A stretch of 64,000 nt of DNA from Gammaproteobacteria bacterium (GTDB taxonomy: Bacteria; Pseudomonadota; Gammaproteobacteria; Pseudomonadales; Pseudohongiellaceae). This document shows positions 59,538 to 64,000 of this stretch, one piece after another (within the stretch, counting starts at the first letter, position 1; each line of letters opens with the position of its first letter). Under the pieces are notes generated by a model. It ran no database searches and was not told where the DNA came from. It was given only the letters and a program-made list of their open reading frames with translations. Position numbers and translations under genes: made by a program. The stretch covers positions 124,001 through 188,000 of the forward strand of contig VYCF01000024.1 of NCBI GenBank assembly GCA_009844085.1. The letters are read 5' to 3'.

Positions 59538-59567
59538 CTTATATCAATAGCGCAAAAGAACTGTCAA
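59538..59567 (-). promoter_or_regulatory. strong sigma-70 promoter of hupB
   Basis: Consensus TTGACA (59562-59567) and TATAAG (59538-59543) are spaced by 18 bases on the minus strand. The start site would be near 59531, leaving a leader of about 205 bases before hupB that has several small hairpins (for example GCAGAAG with CTTCTGC). The -35 box is five bases from the lon stop. Confidence 0.75.
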
Positions 59568-59571
59568 GCAA

Positions 59572-62001
59572 TCAATGCGTGCTGATGGATTTACCGTCTC
59601 CGCCGGTATCGATTTCTTCCTGTTGTCCTTCCTTTTCCTTGCGCGGAAGCGCTTCTTCGGTCTGCGGCGCCGGCAATCGCTGCAGGGCCACCTCGAGCAC
59701 CTGGTCGATCCAGTTCACCGGCACGATGTCGAGTTCGGACTTGATGTTGTCGGGAATTTCGGTCAGATCGCGCTCGTTCTCGGCGGGAATGATGACGGTT
59801 TCGATCTTCGCCCGGTGAGCGGCGAGCAACTTCTCCTTCAGTCCGCCGATGCGCAACACCTGGCCGCGCAAGGTGATCTCTCCGGTCATGGCGACATCGG
59901 CCCGCACCGGAATCATGGTCAACACCGAAACCAGCGCCACGCACATCCCCACGCCGGCGCTGGGGCCGTCTTTCGGCGTGGCGCCTTCGGGCACATGAAT
60001 GTGGATGTCGTACTTTTCGTGAAAATCGGCGCTTACGCCGAGCGCCGCCGCTCGCGATCGCACTACGGTCAACGCGGCCTGGATCGACTCCTGCATGACA
60101 TCGCCGAGGGAACCCGTCTTGATCGTCTTGCCCTTGCCTTCCACAGCGCTTGCTTCGATGGTCAGCAGTTCCCCGCCGACCTTGGTCCAGGCCAGGCCGT
60201 TTAGCTGGCCGATGCGGTTTTCGTCAAGCGCCTTGCTCTGATCGAATTTCCTCACGCCGCAATACTTGTCGAGCATGTCCGGCTTGACCACGGTCGTTTC
60301 GCTGTTGCGGTTCAGCGTGTTGTCCTTCACGAGCTTGCGGCATATTTTCGCGAGTTCCCGTTCCAGCCCGCGCACGCCGGCCTCGCGCGTGTAGAAGCGG
60401 ATCAGATCGCGAATCGTATCCCTGCCGATCTCGACTTCGTCATCGCCGAGACCGTTGGCGCTTTTCTGCTTGGGCACGAGATAGCGTTCCGCGATGCCGA
60501 TCTTCTCCTCTTCGGTATAACCGGGCAGGCGGATGACTTCCATACGGTCGAGCAATGCGTCGGGAATGTCCATGGTGTTCGAGGTGCAGATGAACAGCAC
60601 GTCGGACAGGTCGTAGTCGACTTCCAGGTAATGATCGCTGAAACTGTGGTTCTGCTCCGGATCCAGCACTTCAAGCAGCGCCGAGGCGGGGTCGCCGCGG
60701 ATGTCCATGCCCATCTTGTCGACCTCGTCAAGCAGAAACAGCGGATTGCGCACTCCCGCCTTGGCCAGTTTCTGCAACAGCTTGCCCGGCAGCGAACCGA
60801 TATAGGTGCGGCGGTGGCCGCGAATTTCGGCTTCGTCGCGAACTCCGCCAAGCGCCATGCGCACGAATTTGCGGTTGGTCGCCCTGGCGATGGACTCGCC
60901 GAGCGAAGTCTTGCCGACGCCCGGCGGACCCGTCAGGCAGAGAATCGGCCCCTTGAGCTTTTTCACCCGCTTCTGGACCGCGAGATATTCGAGCACGCGC
61001 TCCTTCACTTCCTCCAGTCCGTAATGATCGGCTTCGAGGATTTCTTCGGCCTTGTTCAGATCGAGTCTTACCCGGCTGCGTTTCTTCCAGGGCATGGAAG
61101 TCATCCAGTCGAGATACGTTCGCACTACCGAGGCCTCGGACGACATGGGCGACATCATCTTCAGCTTTTTCCACTCCGCGAGCGCCTTGTCCCTGGCCTC
61201 CTTCGGCATGCCGGAATCCTCGATCTTCTTCTTCAGTTCGTCCGCTTCATTGGGAACGTTTTCGAGCTCGCCCATCTCCTTCTGAATGGCCTTCATCTGC
61301 TCATTCAGGTAGTACTCGCGCTGACTCTTTTCCATCTGTTTCTTGACGCGGCCGCGAATGCGCTTTTCGACTTGCAGCAGATCGATTTCGTGTTCGATCA
61401 GGCCCATCATGAACTCGATGCGGGCGCTGACGTCGGACTGTTCGAGCAACTCCTGTTTCTGCGGCAGCTTCAGGGACAGGTGGGAGATGATCGTGTCGAC
61501 GAGCCGGCCGGGATCCTCGATGCTGGAAATCGAGGTCATCACTTCCGGAGGAATCTTCTTGCTCAATTGCAGATATTGATCGAATTGCGCCAGCAGCGAG
61601 CGCACGAGCAGTTGCGCTTCCTCTTCCGGCACCTCTTCGGACGGGAGAATTCCGCATTCGGCCCGGTAGTGGTCGCCTTCGAGCAGCACTTTCGTCAGGC
61701 GCGCGCGCTGCAGACCCTCAACGAGCAACTTGACCGTACCGTCCGGCAGCCGCACCAACTGGAGAATCGCGGCTACCGTGCCCACTTCGAACAGGTCTTC
61801 CATGCCGGGATCGTCTTCCGACGGATCCCGCTGCGCAACAAGCAGAATCTGCTTGTCGTTGGCCATCGCCACTTCGAGGCCGCGTTGCGAACGCGGACGG
61901 CCCACGAACAGCGGCTGCACGATTTGCGGGTAGACGACCACGTCCCGTAATGGGAGCAGCGGCAAACTGGCAACTTCTTCGTGTGCGTGGGCTTCAGTCA
62001 T
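59572..62001 (-). CDS. lon: ATP-dependent protease Lon
   Basis: Lon degrades misfolded and regulatory proteins. The LON N-domain (residues 13-200: LPLLPLRDVVVYPQIVQPL), coiled region, AAA+ module with Walker A GPPGVGKTSL, and the serine protease domain with PKDGPSAG (Ser) and KLLAAHRA (Lys) are all present. The length is 809 residues, normal for proteobacterial LonA. It follows clpX in the conserved order. Confidence 0.97.
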   Translation of the reverse strand: MTEAHAHEEVASLPLLPLRDVVVYPQIVQPLFVGRPRSQRGLEVAMANDKQILLVAQRDPSEDDPGMEDLFEVGTVAAILQLVRLPDGTVKLLVEGLQRARLTKVLLEGDHYRAECGILPSEEVPEEEAQLLVRSLLAQFDQYLQLSKKIPPEVMTSISSIEDPGRLVDTIISHLSLKLPQKQELLEQSDVSARIEFMMGLIEHEIDLLQVEKRIRGRVKKQMEKSQREYYLNEQMKAIQKEMGELENVPNEADELKKKIEDSGMPKEARDKALAEWKKLKMMSPMSSEASVVRTYLDWMTSMPWKKRSRVRLDLNKAEEILEADHYGLEEVKERVLEYLAVQKRVKKLKGPILCLTGPPGVGKTSLGESIARATNRKFVRMALGGVRDEAEIRGHRRTYIGSLPGKLLQKLAKAGVRNPLFLLDEVDKMGMDIRGDPASALLEVLDPEQNHSFSDHYLEVDYDLSDVLFICTSNTMDIPDALLDRMEVIRLPGYTEEEKIGIAERYLVPKQKSANGLGDDEVEIGRDTIRDLIRFYTREAGVRGLERELAKICRKLVKDNTLNRNSETTVVKPDMLDKYCGVRKFDQSKALDENRIGQLNGLAWTKVGGELLTIEASAVEGKGKTIKTGSLGDVMQESIQAALTVVRSRAAALGVSADFHEKYDIHIHVPEGATPKDGPSAGVGMCVALVSVLTMIPVRADVAMTGEITLRGQVLRIGGLKEKLLAAHRAKIETVIIPAENERDLTEIPDNIKSELDIVPVNWIDQVLEVALQRLPAPQTEEALPRKEKEGQQEEIDTGGDGKSISTH

Positions 62002-62017
62002 AACGAATGCCGCGGGA

Positions 62018-62047
62018 TCCGGAACCGGACTAGCCGGGAACCGGCTA
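62018..62047 (-). repeat. two small hairpins between clpX and lon
   Basis: TAGCCGG-TTC-CCGGCTA (62031-62047) and TCCGG-TT-CCGGA (62018-62029) follow the clpX stop, partly overlapping it, without a T run. They may stabilise the clpX message or weaken read-through into lon. No sigma-32 promoter was recognised. Confidence 0.55.
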
Positions 62048-63328
62048 CTCCGCCGTGGAAATTCCGCTTTGCTTGATGTTTTCGTACATCAGCAGGGGTT
62101 CCGATTCGCCCCGGATCACCGCGGCGTCGATAATCACCTTGCTGACATTTTCCAGCGATGGAATTCGATACATGGTGTCAAGCAACACCGATTCCATGAT
62201 CGAACGCAATCCCCTCGCGCCGGTCTTGCGCTCCTGGGCTTTTTCCGCGATGGCGCCGAGGGCGTCGTCCCGGAACTGAATCTCGACCGAGTCCATGTCG
62301 AACAGTTTTTCGTACTGCCTCGTCAGGGAATTCCTGGGCTCGCGGATGATTCTCACCAGGGCTTCGAGGTCGAGTTCGTCGAGCGTCGCGATCATCGGCA
62401 GTCTGCCGACGAACTCCGGAATCAGGCCGTACTTGATCAGGTCTTCAGGCTCGACATCGCGCAGGGTTTCGCCGACCTGCTTCTTGTTGCTGGCGGATTG
62501 CACTTCGGCGGTGAAACCGATCCCCGCCCTGTCCGAGCGCGCGCGAATGATCTTGTCGAGACCGGCGAAGGCGCCGCCGCAGACGAACAGGATGTTCGAG
62601 GTGTCTACCTGCAGGAATTCCTGCTGCGGATGCTTGCGGCCTCCCTGGGGGGGAACCGAGGCGACCGTGCCTTCGATCAGCTTGAGCAGGGCCTGCTGTA
62701 CGCCTTCTCCGGAGACGTCCCGGGTAATCGAAGGATTGTCGGATTTACGCGATAGCTTGTCGATTTCATCGATGTAAACGATGCCGACCTGGGCCTTGTC
62801 GACATCGTAGTCGCACTTTTGCAGAAGCTTCTGGATGATGTTCTCGACGTCTTCGCCGACATAGCCGGCCTCGGTCAGGGTTGTGGCGTCGGCGATCGTG
62901 AACGGCACCTCGAGCAGGCGCGCCAGCGTTTCCGCCAGCAGCGTCTTGCCCGTGCCGGTGGGGCCGATCATCAGTATGTTGCTTTTGCCGAGTTCCACGT
63001 CGGAACCGCGGCGGTCGGAACGGAGCCTCTTGTAGTGGTTGTATACCGCTACCGCGAGTACTTTTTTCGCATTGTCCTGCCCGATGACGTATTCATCGAG
63101 CGTACGCTTGATCTCTTCCGGAATCGGCAGTTTGCGGCCGCCAGTGGCGGCTTCCTGAACGCCGCTCTCTTCACGAATGATGTCATTGCAAAGATCGACG
63201 CATTCGTTGCAAACGTACACCGACGGCCCCGCGATGAGTTTGCGGACCTCGTGCTGGGATTTGCCGCAGAAAGAGCAGTTGAGTAACTCTCCGCCGCCGT
63301 TTCCCTTGTTATAACGATTGTTCGACAT
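62045..63328 (-). CDS. clpX: ClpX ATPase of ClpXP
   Basis: ClpX unfolds substrates into ClpP. The N-terminal zinc-binding domain (CSFCGKS and CNECVDLC), Walker [11 protein letters not shown], Walker B VYIDEIDK, the RKH loop (GGRKHPQQ) and the ClpP-docking IGF loop (AGIGFTAEV) are all visible in 427 residues. It is 57 bases downstream of clpP on the same strand. Confidence 0.98.
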   Translation of the reverse strand: MSNNRYNKGNGGGELLNCSFCGKSQHEVRKLIAGPSVYVCNECVDLCNDIIREESGVQEAATGGRKLPIPEEIKRTLDEYVIGQDNAKKVLAVAVYNHYKRLRSDRRGSDVELGKSNILMIGPTGTGKTLLAETLARLLEVPFTIADATTLTEAGYVGEDVENIIQKLLQKCDYDVDKAQVGIVYIDEIDKLSRKSDNPSITRDVSGEGVQQALLKLIEGTVASVPPQGGRKHPQQEFLQVDTSNILFVCGGAFAGLDKIIRARSDRAGIGFTAEVQSASNKKQVGETLRDVEPEDLIKYGLIPEFVGRLPMIATLDELDLEALVRIIREPRNSLTRQYEKLFDMDSVEIQFRDDALGAIAEKAQERKTGARGLRSIMESVLLDTMYRIPSLENVSKVIIDAAVIRGESEPLLMYENIKQSGISTAE

Positions 63329-63385
63329 TGTCAGACGACCTGTCGTTGGTCTTAATATGATACACGCGTCGGGAATACGCGCGCA

Positions 63386-64000
63386 TTAGTCCTTTGATTT
63401 GCCGATAGACTTATTATCTACCCGTGTTTCGATTACTTTATCCACAAGACCGTATTCCAGGGCCTGTTGCGCGTTCATGAAGTTGTCGCGTTCGGTGTCC
63501 CGGGCGATGATTTCCACGTCCTGGCCGGTATGGCGCGCGAGCAGATCGTTGAGAGTTTTTCGGATCCTGACGATCTCGTTGGCCTGAATTTCGATGTCGG
63601 AGGCCTGCCCCTGGGCGCCGCCGCTCGGCTGATGGATCATGATGCGCGAATGCGGCAGCACGAAACGTTTGCCCGGAGCGCCCCCTGCCAACAGCACCGC
63701 CCCCATGCTCGCGGCGTGTCCGACGCACATCGTGCTGACCTCGGGCTGAATGAACTGCATGGTGTCGTAGATCGACAAACCCGCGCTCACGGAACCGCCG
63801 GGGGAGTTGATATACAGGTGGATATCCTTGTCGGGGTTGTCTGACTCGAGGAAGAGCATCTGCGCCACGATCAGGTTCGCCATATGGTCCTCGACCGGAC
63901 CGGTCAGGAAAATCACGCGATCCTTGAGCAATCTCGAATAGATGTCGTACGAGCGCTCTCCCAGTGATGTCTGCTCCACCACGATGGGAACGAGCGCAGA
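63386..64000 (-). CDS. clpP: ClpP serine peptidase, N-terminus outside window
   Basis: The frame stays open to the window edge, reading [20 protein letters not shown] at its visible start, so the true start lies beyond 64000. The catalytic triad is present: [11 protein letters not shown] (Ser), MIHQPSGG (His) and [10 protein letters not shown] (Asp). At least 204 residues are visible, so only a few are missing. An internal GTG at 63982 is not the true start. Confidence 0.97.
   Translation of the reverse strand, partial: SALVPIVVEQTSLGERSYDIYSRLLKDRVIFLTGPVEDHMANLIVAQMLFLESDNPDKDIHLYINSPGGSVSAGLSIYDTMQFIQPEVSTMCVGHAASMGAVLLAGGAPGKRFVLPHSRIMIHQPSGGAQGQASDIEIQANEIVRIRKTLNDLLARHTGQDVEIIARDTERDNFMNAQQALEYGLVDKVIETRVDNKSIGKSKD

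Noticed and set aside
63386-63982. clpP start at the GTG at 63982
   Set aside because: The frame continues to the window edge with the typical [11 protein letters not shown]-terminal sequence, so the real start is outside.

Overview
The window is a GC-rich, densely packed stretch of a gammaproteobacterial chromosome. The phylum-level call rests on conserved gene orders: nadD-rsfS-mrdA-rodA-rlpA-dacA-lipB-lipA, clpP-clpX-lon-hupB-ppiD next to fabI, dnaX-ybaB-recR with the SRP RNA, and mltD-gloB-(yafS-like)-rnhA-dnaQ. Several Na+/H+ or Na+-coupled carriers (NSS, NhaC, ArsB/NhaD types), a POT peptide carrier, a lipoprotein oligopeptidase and a carnitine dehydrogenase suggest a marine or saline, peptide-using aerobic heterotroph. 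I cannot place it to genus. No phage, insertion sequence, CRISPR array or defence island is visible.

Layout. 1-5.2 kb (minus): exported or membrane proteins (M3 oligopeptidase lipoprotein, cut by the window edge; Tat-exported HAD dehalogenase; NSS symporter; two unknowns). 5.2-14.6 kb (minus): lipoate genes, the rod-shape and cell-wall set, rsfS, nadD and proA, one tightly overlapping run. 14.6-18 kb: NhaC antiporter, a DUF523/DUF1722 protein and an MBL hydrolase. 18.2-21.6 kb (plus): serA, serC, dinB. 21.6-30.8 kb: DUF1244/hpf, a class C-like serine hydrolase, M15 peptidase, secreted MBL protein, fumarase, RNase D, recR-ybaB-dnaX and ffs. 31-38.5 kb: PQQ sugar dehydrogenase, tRNA-Ser(GGA), queF, yadGH, tRNA-Glu(TTC), a carnitine pair whose second gene looks internally deleted, a small coiled-coil protein, all-alpha dUTPase and nfuA. 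38.6-45.7 kb (plus): metH, sulfite/nitrite reductase, DUF934 and a KefB-type antiporter. 45.7-53.1 kb: acuI-like reductase, sohB, nudC, ArsB/NhaD permease, dnaQ, rnhA, methyltransferase and gloB. 53.1-56.7 kb (plus): mltD, POT carrier, fabI. 57-64 kb (minus): ppiD, hupB, lon, clpX and clpP (cut by the window edge).

The most unusual signal is not a gene. It is a family of four intergenic elements (18.0, 30.8, 50.2 and 56.8 kb) built as a 30-bp outer stem enclosing two small hairpins. The core is conserved but the arm sequence differs from copy to copy, with both sides of the stem changing together, so the fold is what is shared. One copy carries a further insert of about 73 bp with two hairpins of its own. 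Secondary points are a BKACE gene lacking about 100 internal residues, a dnaX whose tau-specific region is largely missing, and absence of rlmH and ybeD from an otherwise canonical cluster.
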